From assembly GCF_032884065.1 (NCBI RefSeq), contig NC_088866.1, positions 25,834,335-25,898,334 of the forward strand: 64,000 bases of DNA, written 5' to 3'. Each line of letters opens with the position of its first letter. Within the stretch, counting starts at the first letter, position 1. The notes beneath the pieces are model-generated. The model worked only from the letters and a program-made list of their open reading frames with translations. It was not told where the DNA came from and did not search any database. The translations under genes and the position numbers were made by a program. The DNA comes from Artemia franciscana (lineage: Eukaryota; Arthropoda; Branchiopoda; Anostraca; Artemiidae). This document shows, piece after piece, positions 10,640-19,161 of this stretch.

Positions 10640-11606
10640 AAAATCAAATTTGTGTCCCGGTGTCCTAGTCTGTAACTTATCTTTGAGTGTTTTCTCTTTG
10701 AGTGTCCCGGTCGTCATTTATATTCCCTGTGTCCCGGTCGTCATTTGTGTCCCGGTGTCCCGGTCTGTAATTTCTCTTTGAGTGGCCCGGTCGTCATTTA
10801 TATTCCCTGTGTCCCGGTCGTCATTTGTGTCCCGGTTGTCCATGGAAAAAACAATCCGCATTCAGATCTATAGCTCATAATTTTAATGATTACCCTTGAG
10901 CTTTGTTGATGGTGATTGCTAATCGAACATTCCCTGTGTCCCGGTCGTCATTTACATTCCCTGTGTCCCGGTCGTTATTTGTGTCCCGGTGTCCCAGCCT
11001 GTAATTTCTCTTTGAGTGTCCCGGTCGTCATTTATATATCCCTCTGTGCCCCCCGGCGTCCCCGTTGTAGTTGTGTCCCTGTGTCCCAGTCGTCATTTAT
11101 ATTCCCTGTGTCTCGGTCGTCATTTGTGTCCCGGTGTCCCAGTCTGTAATTTCTCTTTGAGTGTCTCAGTCGTCATTTATATTCCCTGTGTCCCGGTGTC
11201 CCGGTCTGTAATTTCTCTTCGAACATTCCCTGTGTCCCGGTCGTCATTTATATATCCCCCCTGTGCCCCAGCGTCCCCGTTGTAGTTGTTTCCCTGTGTC
11301 CCGGTCGTCATTTATATTCCCTGTGTCCCGGTCGTTATTTGTGTCCCGGTGTCCCAGTCTGTAATTTCTCTTTGAGTGTACCGGTCGTCATTTATATTCC
11401 CTGTGTCCCAGTCGTCATTTGTGTCCCGGTGTCCCAGTCTGTAATTTCATCAGTTGACAAACATGACGTCAGTCAACAAACAACTTCACGACGACATACA
11501 GCTCAATCCTTATAATGACGTCAGTCGACAAACATGACATCAGTCGACACACAAACATGACGTAACTCGACAGACAGACAGACAGACAACTTATTTTTAT
11601 ATATAT
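10640..11606 (-). repeat. non-autonomous Helitron block rich in GTCCCGGTCGTCATTT
   Basis: About 20 copies of a short cassette built from GTCCCGGTCGTCATTT, ATATTCCCTGTGTCCCGG and CTGTAATTTCTCTTTGAG. Around 10840-10930 is a scrap of helicase 3' coding sequence (CCCTTGAGCTTTG). The block closes with TGACGTCA-containing sequence and CAGACAACTTATTTTTATATATA (complement of a Helitron 5' end) near 11580-11606. The orientation is therefore minus. Confidence 0.65.
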
Positions 11607-11731
11607 TCCCGGTGTCCCGGTCGTCATTTGTGTCCCGGTGTGCTAATGCTCAATCCTTATAATGACGTCAGTCGACACACAAACATGATGTCAGTCAACA
11701 CACAAACAAACAACATATTTTTAAATAAAAA
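11607..11731 (-). repeat. Helitron 5'-end fragment
   Basis: Contains a GTCCCGG cassette, TGACGTCA motifs and a degenerate 5' end (CAACATATTTTTAAATAAAA). It abuts the 3' end of the next minus-strand element at 11732. Confidence 0.5.
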
Positions 11732-11847
11732 CTAGCTGTTGGGGTGGCGCTTCGCGCCCCCCAAGCCCCCCCGCACAAGTAAGTCGTTACGTGCCATATT
11801 AGTTACGCGCCGTTGTAGTTGTGTCCCTGTGTCCCACCTGTGAATTT

Positions 11848-11884
<37 letters not shown>
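11732..11884 (-). mobile_element. Helitron 3' terminal fragment with GC-rich end
   Basis: On the minus strand it ends in a GC-rich hairpin-like segment followed by CTAG, with T next to the end, matching the Helitron CTRR-T rule. Inside are ATGGCGCGTAAC-type repeats and a (TA)n tract at 11848-11884. The inner hairpin arm is partly decayed in this copy. Confidence 0.7.
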
Positions 11885-11885
<1 letters not shown>

Positions 11886-12190
11886 TAGCTGTTGGGGTGG
11901 CGCTTCGCGCCACCCCAAGCCCCCCCGCGCGCGTAAGTCGTTACGCGCCATATTAGTTACGCGCCATTGTAGTTGTGTCCCTGTGTCCCACCTGTGAATA
12001 TAGATAGATTTATATATGTGTTTCAAACTACGTAAAAATTGCGAATATACAACATTCTTGACTTTCCCATTGTCTGTCCATATACAAAGCCGTATGTACT
12101 AATAATGACGTCATATGCAAACGCTCTTTTTACAAACAAACAAACATGCATACACACAACTCGTTTTTATATAGATAGATAGATAGATAG
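11885..12190 (-). mobile_element. short minus-strand Helitron derivative
   Basis: The 3' end at 11885 reads (minus strand) a strong hairpin GGGGTGGCGC-GAA-GCGCCACCCC then AACAGCTAG. It continues through the GGCGCGTAAC repeats, scraps of helicase 3' coding sequence and a TGACGTCA-like motif. It finishes at a 5'-end-like AACTCGTTTTTATATAGATAG near 12160-12190. Confidence 0.65.
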
Positions 12191-12202
12191 ATACAATACA
12201 AA

Positions 12203-13163
12203 TTAACTACGTAAAACTTGTGAATATACAACAGTCTTCGCTGTCCCATTGTCTGTGCGTATAAATAGATTGTCAGGTTTACCGACCCTCAAAGATGCAA
12301 CATACAATTGTACATTGGTAAAGCAATCTGTATTAAGATCTATACCGCATTTTTCTAGTGATTGCCCTTGAGCTTTGTTGATGGTGGTTGCAAATGCTAA
12401 TCGAATTGGGAATTGCAATCTTTTAAATTGAAAAGGCAGATCTGTTGGAATCATGGGAATGCGAGGAATAAGAACAGCCTCACCCTCAAAAGTTCCTGTC
12501 AGGATTGTGGCCTCTATTAGGTTTTCCATTGTTTTTTTTTACGACAAGTCGAGTGCCATTGCAAAGCTTTGGTGGGTTTATATTTCTTAAAAGTATTAAT
12601 TTTAATGTTTTTATGTGTGCCCATAAATTAGAATTTTTACGGCAAGCATTCATTTCGTCTGCAGGAGTTGATCTAGGTATTATAGGTAATGTAAGCCTGT
12701 TTCCCTGCTGGTCTTTTGATTCCTCGGCACGCCTTCTTTTTTCACTTTCTCTTTTAGCAGCAAGTCTGCTTCTGCGTTGCTCTGGTAGTTCCTCGGCATG
12801 CTTTCTGTTCTTTCTTTCTCTATCAGCCTCAAGCCTGTTTCCCTGCTGGTCTTTTGATTCCTCGGCACGCCTTCTTTTTTCACTTTCTCTTTTAGCAGCA
12901 AGTCTGCTTCTGCGTTGCTCTGGTAGTTCCTCGGCATGCTTTCTGTTCTTTCTTTCTCTATCAGCCTCAAGCCTGTTTCCCTGCTGGTCTTTTGATTCCT
13001 CGGCACGCCTTCTTTTTTCACTTTCTCTTTTAGCAGCAAGTCTGCTTTCGCGTTGCTCTGGTAGTTCCTCGGCACGCTTTCTTTTCTGACTTTCTCTATC
13101 AGCAGCAAGTTTTTTGGCATAGACTCTTTGAGCATCTTCATTAGTCATTGTAAACTTAAACAT
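12203..13163 (-). pseudogene. internally deleted Helitron Rep/helicase ORF
   Basis: The frame starting at 13163 encodes MFKFTMTNEDAQRVYAKKLA followed by a highly charged repeat region (46-residue unit, about 2.9 copies). It is fused directly to LPIIPRSTPADEMNAC (helicase motif III neighbourhood), then jumps to ILLRNINPPKLCNGTRL, which lies about 150 residues further on in the family. A frameshift near 12535 leads into the C-terminal helicase piece 12529-12203 with INKAQGQSL. The Rep HUH domain, Walker A and Walker B are absent. A second in-family Met (MTNEDAQ, 13148) may be the real start. Confidence 0.75.
12693..13106 (-). repeat. 138-bp coding tandem repeat (46-residue unit)
   Basis: AAGCCTGTTTCCCTGCTGGT starts at 12693 (with one flanking change), 12831 and 12969, an exact 138-base period. 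The encoded 46-residue unit is itself two related 23-residue halves of the form (R/K)-RAEE-x-QxxRLAA-RE. It is predicted to be a charged alpha-helix or coiled coil. Repeats this similar at the DNA level imply recent expansion. Confidence 0.85.
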
Positions 13164-13187
13164 TGATAGAATTCTACGCGAACATAT

Positions 13188-13275
13188 GTCTTATATAACT
13201 TGAATGACGTCACCTTCAAAGCAAAAATGATGGCAACTAATTTCATGACGTCAGCCGAAACATGACGTCACCTGA
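13188..13275 (-). promoter_or_regulatory. Helitron promoter: TATA box and CRE-like sites
   Basis: On the minus strand, TATATAAG lies at 13197-13190, about 30 bases before the first ATG (13163). Upstream are three TGACGTCA octamers at 13205-13212, about 13244 and about 13263. TGACGTCA is the consensus CREB/ATF binding site. With TATA so close, transcription should start around the first ATG, which favours MTNEDAQ as the translation start. The promoter role is inferred from motif layout. Confidence 0.55.
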
Positions 13276-13322
13276 TCCATCCACAGATCCACACACAGAC
13301 AACTTATTTTTATATATATAGA

Positions 13323-13834
13323 TATATATTTAACTACGTAGAACTTGCGAATATACAACATTCTTGGCTGTCCCATTGTTTGTGCATATAAATAGATTGT
13401 CAGGTTACCGACTCTTGAACATGCAACATATAATTGTCAATGGGAAAAACAATCTGTATTCAGATCTATACCTCATTTTTCTAATGATTGCCCTTGAGCT
13501 TTGTTGATGGTGATTGCTAATTGAACATTCCCTGTGTCCCCGTCGTCATTTATATATCCCCCTGTGCCCCCCCCCCGGCGTCCCCGTTGTAGTTGTGTCC
13601 CTGTGCCCCGGTCGTAATTTATATTCCCTGTGCTAATCGAACATTCCTTGTGTCCCGGTCGCTTTCTCTTTGAGTGTCCCGGTCGTCATTTATATTCCCT
13701 AATAGCTGTAGGGGGGGGGGTCGCTTCACGCCCCCCAGGCCCCCCCGCACGCGTAAGTCGTTACGCGCCATATTAGTTACGCGCCATTGTAGTTGTGTCC
13801 CTGTATCCCACCTGTGAATATATATATATATCTA
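13323..13834 (-). repeat. minus-strand Helitron fragments
   Basis: 13330-13530 is the non-coding equivalent of the helicase 3' end (CTACGTAGAACTTGCGAATA and onwards). It is followed by GTCCCGG cassettes (13530-13700) and a decayed GC-rich 3' end (13705-13760) with GGCGCGTAAC-type repeats up to 13800. Fragments of at least two elements are joined. Confidence 0.55.
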
Positions 13835-15195
13835 TCTATATAAAAATAAGTTGTCTGTCTGTGGATGGATGGATGGATGTGTCAGGTGACGTCACCTGAA
13901 AAAACTGGATTAGGTGACGTCAAAACTGAAAAAACTAAAAAAAGGCAAAAACTACAAAAAAAAACTAAAAACTAATAAAAAAAATAAAAAAGCTAAAAAA
14001 CTAAAAAAACTATAAAGGTAAAAACCAATAAAAAACTAAAAAAAAAACTGAAAAAACTAAAAAAAGGCAAAAACTACAAAAAAAAACTAAAAACTAATAA
14101 AAAAAGTTTAAAAAGCTAAAAAACTAAAAAAACTAAAAAAACTAAAAAAAGGTAAAAAACTAAAAAAAATAAAAAATAAAAAAAAACTAAAAAAAAGGAA
14201 AAAACTGAAAAATAAGCTAAAATAAAGGTAAAAACCAATAAAAAACTAAAAAAAAAAGGAAAAAACTAATAAATGACGACACTCAAAGAGAAAGCGACCA
14301 GGACAAAAGGAATGTTCGATTAGCAATCAACAAAGCACCGGGACACAGGGAGTATAAATGACGACCAGGACATAAGTAAAAAAAAAAAACTATCTATATA
14401 TATAAAAATAAGTTGTCTGTGGATCTGTGGATCGTGGATCAGGTGACGTCACCTGAAAAAACTGGATCAGGTGACGTCAAAACTGAAAAAACTAAAAAAA
14501 GGCAAAAACTACAAAAAAAACTAAAAACTAATAAAAAAAATAAAAAAGCTAAAAAACTAAAAAAACTAAAAAAAGGCAAAAACTACAAAAAAAAACTAAA
14601 AACTAATAAAAAAGCTAAAAAACTAAAAAAACTAAAAAAAAGGCAAAAACTAAAAAAAAACTAAAAACTAATAAAAAAAATAAAAAAGCTAAAAAACTAA
14701 AAAAACTAAAAAAAGGTAAAAAACTAAAAAATAAATAACGACCGGGACACAGGGACACAACTACAACGGGGACACCGGGGGAAACAGGGGGATATAAATG
14801 ACGACCGGGACAAAAAAACTAAAAAGAAATAAAAACTAAAAACTAATAAAAAAAACTAAAAAATCTAAAAATCTAAATAAGCTAAAAAAGAAAAAAAAAG
14901 GAAAAAAATAAAGGAGAAAAACAAAACTAAAAAACGAATGTATATACAGACCGGGACACCGGGATACAAATGATGACCGGGACCCGGGACACAGGGAATA
15001 TAAATGACGACCGGGACACAGGGACACAACTACAACGGGGACACCGGGGGAAACAGGGGGATAACCTGACAATCTATTTATATGCAAAGACAATGGGACA
15101 GCAAAGAATGTTGTATATTCGCAAGTTTTACGTAGTTAAAACCATATATATATATATATCTATATTCACAGGTGGGACATAGGGACACAACTACA

Positions 15196-15234
15196 ATGGC
15201 GCGTAACTATTATGGCGCGTAACGACTTACGCGC
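15196..15234 (+). promoter_or_regulatory. iteron-like GGCGCGTAAC repeats near the Helitron 3' end
   Basis: ATGGCGCGTAAC occurs at 15196-15207 and again at 15212-15223, a 16-base period. An inverted TTACGCGC follows at 15227-15234. The block is conserved next to the 3' hairpin in the copies at about 11790, 11940, 13755, 16935 and 18020. Conservation and spacing suggest a Rep-binding or replication-stop site. That role is inference. Confidence 0.45.
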
Positions 15235-15246
15235 GCGGGGGGGCTT

Positions 15247-15315
15247 GGGGGGGGGCGCGAAGCGCCCCCACCAACTAGGTGTTGGGGTGGCGCGAAGCGC
15301 CACCCCAACAGCTAG
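15247..15315 (+). terminator. double Helitron 3' hairpin ends
   Basis: The first end is GGGGGCGC-GAA-GCGCCCCC (15251-15269) followed by CTAG at 15275-15278. The second is TGTTGGGGTGGCGC-GAA-GCGCCACCCCAACA (15280-15310), a perfect 14-bp stem, then G and CTAG at 15312-15315. Both have the hairpin-then-CTRR form of Helitron replication terminators. The pair is repeated at 16983-17051. Confidence 0.8.
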
Positions 15316-16128
15316 TCTATATATAAAAATAAGTTGTCTGTCTGTGGATGGATGGATGGATGTGTCAGGTGACGTCACCTGAAAAAACTGGATTAGGTGA
15401 CGTCAAAACTGAAAAAACTAAAAAAAGGCAAAAACTACAAAAAAAAACTAAAAACTAATAAAAAAAATAAAAAAGCTAAAAAACTAAAAAAACTATAAAG
15501 GTAAAAACCAATAAAAAACTAAAAAAAACTGAAAAAACTAAAAAAAGGCAAAAACTACAAAAAAAAAACTAAAAACTAATAAAAAAAGTAAAAAAGCTAA
15601 AAAACTAAAAAAACTAAAAAAACTAAAAAAAGGTAAAAAACTAAAAAAAAAAAAAAAATAAAAAAAAAAACTAAAAAAAAGGAAAAAACTGAAAAATAAG
15701 CTAAAATAAAGGTAAAAACCAATAAAAAGCTAAAAAAAAAAGGAAAAAACTAATAAATGACGACACTCAAAGAGAAAGCGACCAGGACAAAAGGAATGTT
15801 CGATTAGCAATCAACAAAGCACCGGGACACAGGGAGTATAAATGACGACCAGGACATAAGTAAAAAAAAAAAAAACTATCTATATATATAAAAACTAAAA
15901 AAAATAAAAAATAAAAAAAAACTAAAAAAAAGGAAAAAACTGAAAAATAAGCTAAAATAAAGGTAAAAACCAATAAAAAACTAAAAAAAAAAGGAAAAAA
16001 CTAATAAATGACGACACTCAAAGAGAAAGCGACCAGGACAAAAGGAATGTTCGATTAGCAATCAACAAAGCACCGGGACACAGGGAGTATAAATGACGAC
16101 CAGGACATAAGTAAAAAAAAAAAAACTA

Positions 16129-17051
16129 TCTATATATATAAAAATAAGTTGTTTGTGGATCTGTGGATCGTGGATCAGGTGACGTCACCTGAAAAAACTG
16201 GATCAGGTGACGTCAAAACTGAAAAAACTAAAAAAAAGGCAAAAACTACAAAAAAAACTAAAAACTAATAAAAAAAATAAAAAAGCTAAAAAACTAAAAA
16301 AACTAAAAAAAGGCAAAAACTACAAAAAAAACTAAAAACTAATAAAAAAGCTAAAAAACTAAAAAAACTAAAAAAAAGGCAAAAACTAAAAAAAAAACTA
16401 AAAACTAATAAAAAAAATAAAAAAGCTAAAAAACTAAAAAAACTAAAAAAAGGTAAAAAACTAAAAAATAAATAACGACCGGGACACAGGGACACAACTA
16501 CAACGGGGACACCGGGGGAAACAGGGGGATATAAATGACGACCGGGACAAAAAAACTAAAAAGAAATAAAAACTAAAAACTAATAAAAAAAACTAAAAAA
16601 TCTAAAAATCTAAATAAGCTAAAAAAGAAAAAAAAGGAAAAAAATAAAGGAGAAAAACAAAACTAAAAAACGAATGTATATACAGACCGGGACACCGGGA
16701 TACAAATGATGACCGGGACCCGGGACACAGGGAATATAAATGACGACCGGGACACAGGGACACAACTACAACGGGGACACCGGGGGAAACAGGGGGATAA
16801 CCTGACAATCTATTTATATGCAAAGACAATGGGACAGCAAAGAATGTTGTATATTCGCAAGTTTTACGTAGTTAAAACCATATATATATATATATCTATA
16901 TTCACAGGTGGGACATAGGGACACAACTACAATGGCGCGTAACTATTATGGCGCGTAACGACTTACGCGCGCGGGGGGGCTTGGGGGGGGGCGCGAAGCG
17001 CCCCCACCAACTAGGTGTTGGGGTGGCGCGAAGCGCCACCCCAACAGCTAG
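16129..17051 (+). mobile_element. 923-bp non-autonomous Helitron unit, second copy
   Basis: The same 923 bases in the same order as 14393-15315, with 5' TC and 3' hairpin plus CTAG. Open frames identical to the first copy's (for example 70 codons at 16706-16918) show very high identity. They are not taken as genes. Confidence 0.8.
17016..17051 (+). terminator. Helitron 3' hairpin and CTAG end of copy 2
   Basis: TGTTGGGGTGGCGC-GAA-GCGCCACCCCAACA then G-CTAG. It is preceded by the weaker GGGGGCGC hairpin and its own CTAG at 17011-17014. Confidence 0.8.
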
Positions 17052-17054
17052 TAT

Positions 17055-17940
17055 ATATATATATATATACTTTTAACTACGTAAAACTTGCGAATATACA
17101 ACATTCTTGGCTGTCCCATTGTCTGTGCATATAAATAGATTGTCAGGTTTACCGACTCTTGAATATTCAACATATAATTGTTCACGGGAAAAACAATCTG
17201 TGTTTAGATCTATACCTCATTATTCTAATGTTTGCCCTTGAGCTTTGTTGATGGTGATTGCTAATCGAACATTCCCTGTGTCCCCGTCGTCATTTAAATA
17301 TATATATCCCTGTACCCCCCGGCGTCCCCTTTGTTGTTGTTTCCCTGTGTCTCGGTCGTCAGTTGTGTCCCGGTGTCCCAGTCTGTAATTTCTCTTTGAG
17401 TTTCGCGGTTGTCATTTATATTCCCTGTGTCCTGGTGTCCCGGTCGTCATTTTTGTCCCGGTCGTCATTTGTGTTCCGGTGTCCCGGTCTGTAATTTCTC
17501 TTTGAGTGTCCCGGTCGTCATTTATATTCCCTGTGTCCCGGTCGTCATTTGTGTCCCGATGTCCCGGTCTGTAATTTCGTCAGTCGACAAACATGACGTC
17601 AGTCGACACACAAACATGACGTCACTCGACATACACACAGACAACTTATTTATATATATATATAGATCGTCATTTATATTCCCTGTGTCCCGGTCGTCAT
17701 TTGTGTCCCGGTGCTTTGTTGGTGGTGATTGCTAATCGAACATTCCTTGTGTCCCGGTCGCTTTCTCTTTGAGTATCCCGGTCGTCATTTATATTTCCTA
17801 TTTCCCGGTGTCCCGGTCGTCATTTGTGTCCCGATATCCCGGTCTGTAATTTCGTCAGTCGACAAACATGACGTCAGTCGACACAAAAAAACATGATGTC
17901 ACTCGACAGACACACAATACAACTTATTTTTATATCTATA
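17055..17940 (-). repeat. two minus-strand Helitron fragments
   Basis: 17055-17667 starts with the helicase 3' remnant (CTACGTAAAACTTGCGAATA) and runs through GTCCCGG cassettes and TGACGTCA sites to a 5' end near 17640-17670. 17671-17940 repeats the cassette and 5'-end part only, ending near CAACTTATTTTTATATC. No protein is encoded. Confidence 0.6.
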
Positions 17941-18262
<322 letters not shown>

Positions 18263-18600
18263 GTTGCATATAAATAGATTGTCAGGTTTACTGAATCTTG
18301 AACATGCAACATATAATTGTCCATGGGAAAAACAGTCCGTATTCAGATCTATACCTCATTATTCTAATGATGTGTCCCTGTGTCCCGGTCGTTATTTATA
18401 TTCCCTGTGTCCCGGTCGACATTTGTGTCCCGGTGTCCCAGTTTGTAATTTCTCTTTGAGTGTCCCGGTCGTCATTTATATTCCCTGTGTCCCGGTGTCC
18501 TGGTCGTCATTTGTGTCCCGGTATGACGACCGGGACACAGGGACACATCATTAGAATAATGAGGCATAGATCTGAATACGGATTGTTACTCAGATAATTG
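18263..18600. repeat. Helitron fragment with inverted duplication
   Basis: 18338-18391 (from CCGTATTCAGATCTATACC through GTGTCCCGGTCGT) reappears as its reverse complement at 18522-18582. The arms are about 55 bases and nearly perfect, separated by GTCCCGG cassettes. It is a local fold-back of helicase-derived 3' sequence. Confidence 0.7.
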
Positions 18601-18627
18601 TTACTCAGATTGTTACTCTGGATACGG

Positions 18628-18672
18628 ATTGCTGTTGGGGTGGCGCTTCGCGCCACCCCAACAGCTAGTAGA
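18628..18672. terminator. Helitron hairpin with inverted loop
   Basis: GCTGTTGGGGTGGCGC-TTC-GCGCCACCCCAACAGC is a perfect 16-bp stem, followed by TAG and then T. Read towards the CTAG, the loop is TTC. Every other well-formed copy has GAA there. Confidence 0.7.
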
Positions 18673-19061
18673 TAGATAGATGTCCCGATGTCCCGGTCGT
18701 CAGTCGACAAACATGACGTCAGTCGACACACAAACATGACGTCACTCGACAGACGCACAGACAACTTATTTTTATATATATAGATATAGATGTCCTGGTC
18801 GTTATTTGTGTCCCGGTGTCCCAGTCTGTAATTTCTCTTTGAGTCTCCTGGGCGTCATTTATATTCCCTGTGTCCCGGTCGTCATTTGTGTCCCGGTGTC
18901 CCAGTCTGTAATTTCGTCAGTGGACAAACATGACGAGAGTCGACAAACAACTTCGTGACGGCATAATGCTCAATCCTTATAATGACGTCAGTCGACACAC
19001 AAACATGACGTCAGTCAACACATAAACAAACAACTTATTTTTACATTTACATAGATTTATA
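18673..19061 (-). repeat. minus-strand Helitron 5'-end fragments up to the gap
   Basis: Two truncated copies of the cassette and TGACGTCA region. The first has a 5' end near 18755-18790 (GACAACTTATTTTTATATA); the second ends near 19030-19061, where the assembly gap begins. Confidence 0.6.
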
Positions 19062-19161
19062 NNNNNNNNNNNNNNNNNNNNNNNNNNNNNNNNNNNNNNN
19101 NNNNNNNNNNNNNNNNNNNNNNNNNNNNNNNNNNNNNNNNNNNNNNNNNNNNNNNNNNNNN
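19062..19161. other. assembly gap (100 N)
   Basis: Exactly 100 N, the usual placeholder for a gap of unknown length. It falls inside Helitron sequence, with the Rep region beginning immediately after it. Confidence 1.

Larger units (their letters stand above)
12203..13322 (-). mobile_element. deletion-derivative Helitron with own promoter
   Basis: A minus-strand element whose 5' TC lies at 13322-13321 (TC then TATATATATAAAAATAAG). It keeps the promoter region and the first 150 or so codons, then jumps to helicase segments. Most of the Rep and helicase body is missing. No GC-rich 3' hairpin is present at the 12.2 kb end, so the 3' end is also lost. Confidence 0.75.
13835..15315 (+). mobile_element. 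composite Helitron, tandem copy 1
   Basis: Begins A|TCTATATAAAAATAAG at 13835 and ends ...CAGCTAG at 15315. Contents are a CAGGTGACGTCACCTG palindrome (13883-13898), A-rich low-complexity sequence, a GTCCCGG-type block, then an internal second Helitron start at 14393. The next base after 15315 begins another TCTATATATAAAAATAAG, so copies 1 and 2 are joined head to tail with no intervening DNA. No protein is encoded. Confidence 0.8.
14393..15315 (+). mobile_element. 923-bp non-autonomous Helitron unit
   Basis: The 5' TC is at 14393 (TCTATATATATAAAAATAAG). The 3' end is the GC hairpin plus CTAG at 15315. It contains TGACGTCA sites near 14446 and 14471, A-rich filler, GACCGGGACACAGGGA cassettes, the last 25 or so codons of helicase-derived sequence (GTTGTATATTCGCAAG), a TA tract and the two GC hairpins. 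The copy at 16129-17051 has exactly the same length and appears virtually identical. Confidence 0.8.
15316..17051 (+). mobile_element. composite Helitron, tandem copy 2
   Basis: Starts with TCTATATATAAAAATAAG immediately after the CTAG of copy 1 and ends at CTAG 17048-17051, followed by T. It is about 255 bases longer than copy 1. A segment of about 247 bases (A-rich block plus GACCAGGACATAAG) is present twice, at about 15640-15885 and about 15890-16130. Otherwise it follows copy 1 base for base as far as I can read. Confidence 0.8.

Noticed and set aside
10916-11285. Open frames rich in VPVVIYIPC and SRSSF
   Set aside because: They are the GTCCCGGTCGTCATTT cassette read in different frames; no conserved protein.
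10700-11460. CRISPR-like look of regularly recurring GTCCCGG repeats
   Set aside because: Spacing is irregular, the spacers are themselves repeated, the host is eukaryotic and no cas genes are present.
12680-13141. Alternative 153-codon frame over the Helitron N-terminal repeats
   Set aside because: The overlapping frame from 13163 has the family N-terminus and the family-type basic repeats; the other is a shadow.
14413-14664. Lysine-rich open frame
   Set aside because: Translation of A-rich low-complexity Helitron filler; the same sequence gives Phe/Leu-rich frames on the other strand.
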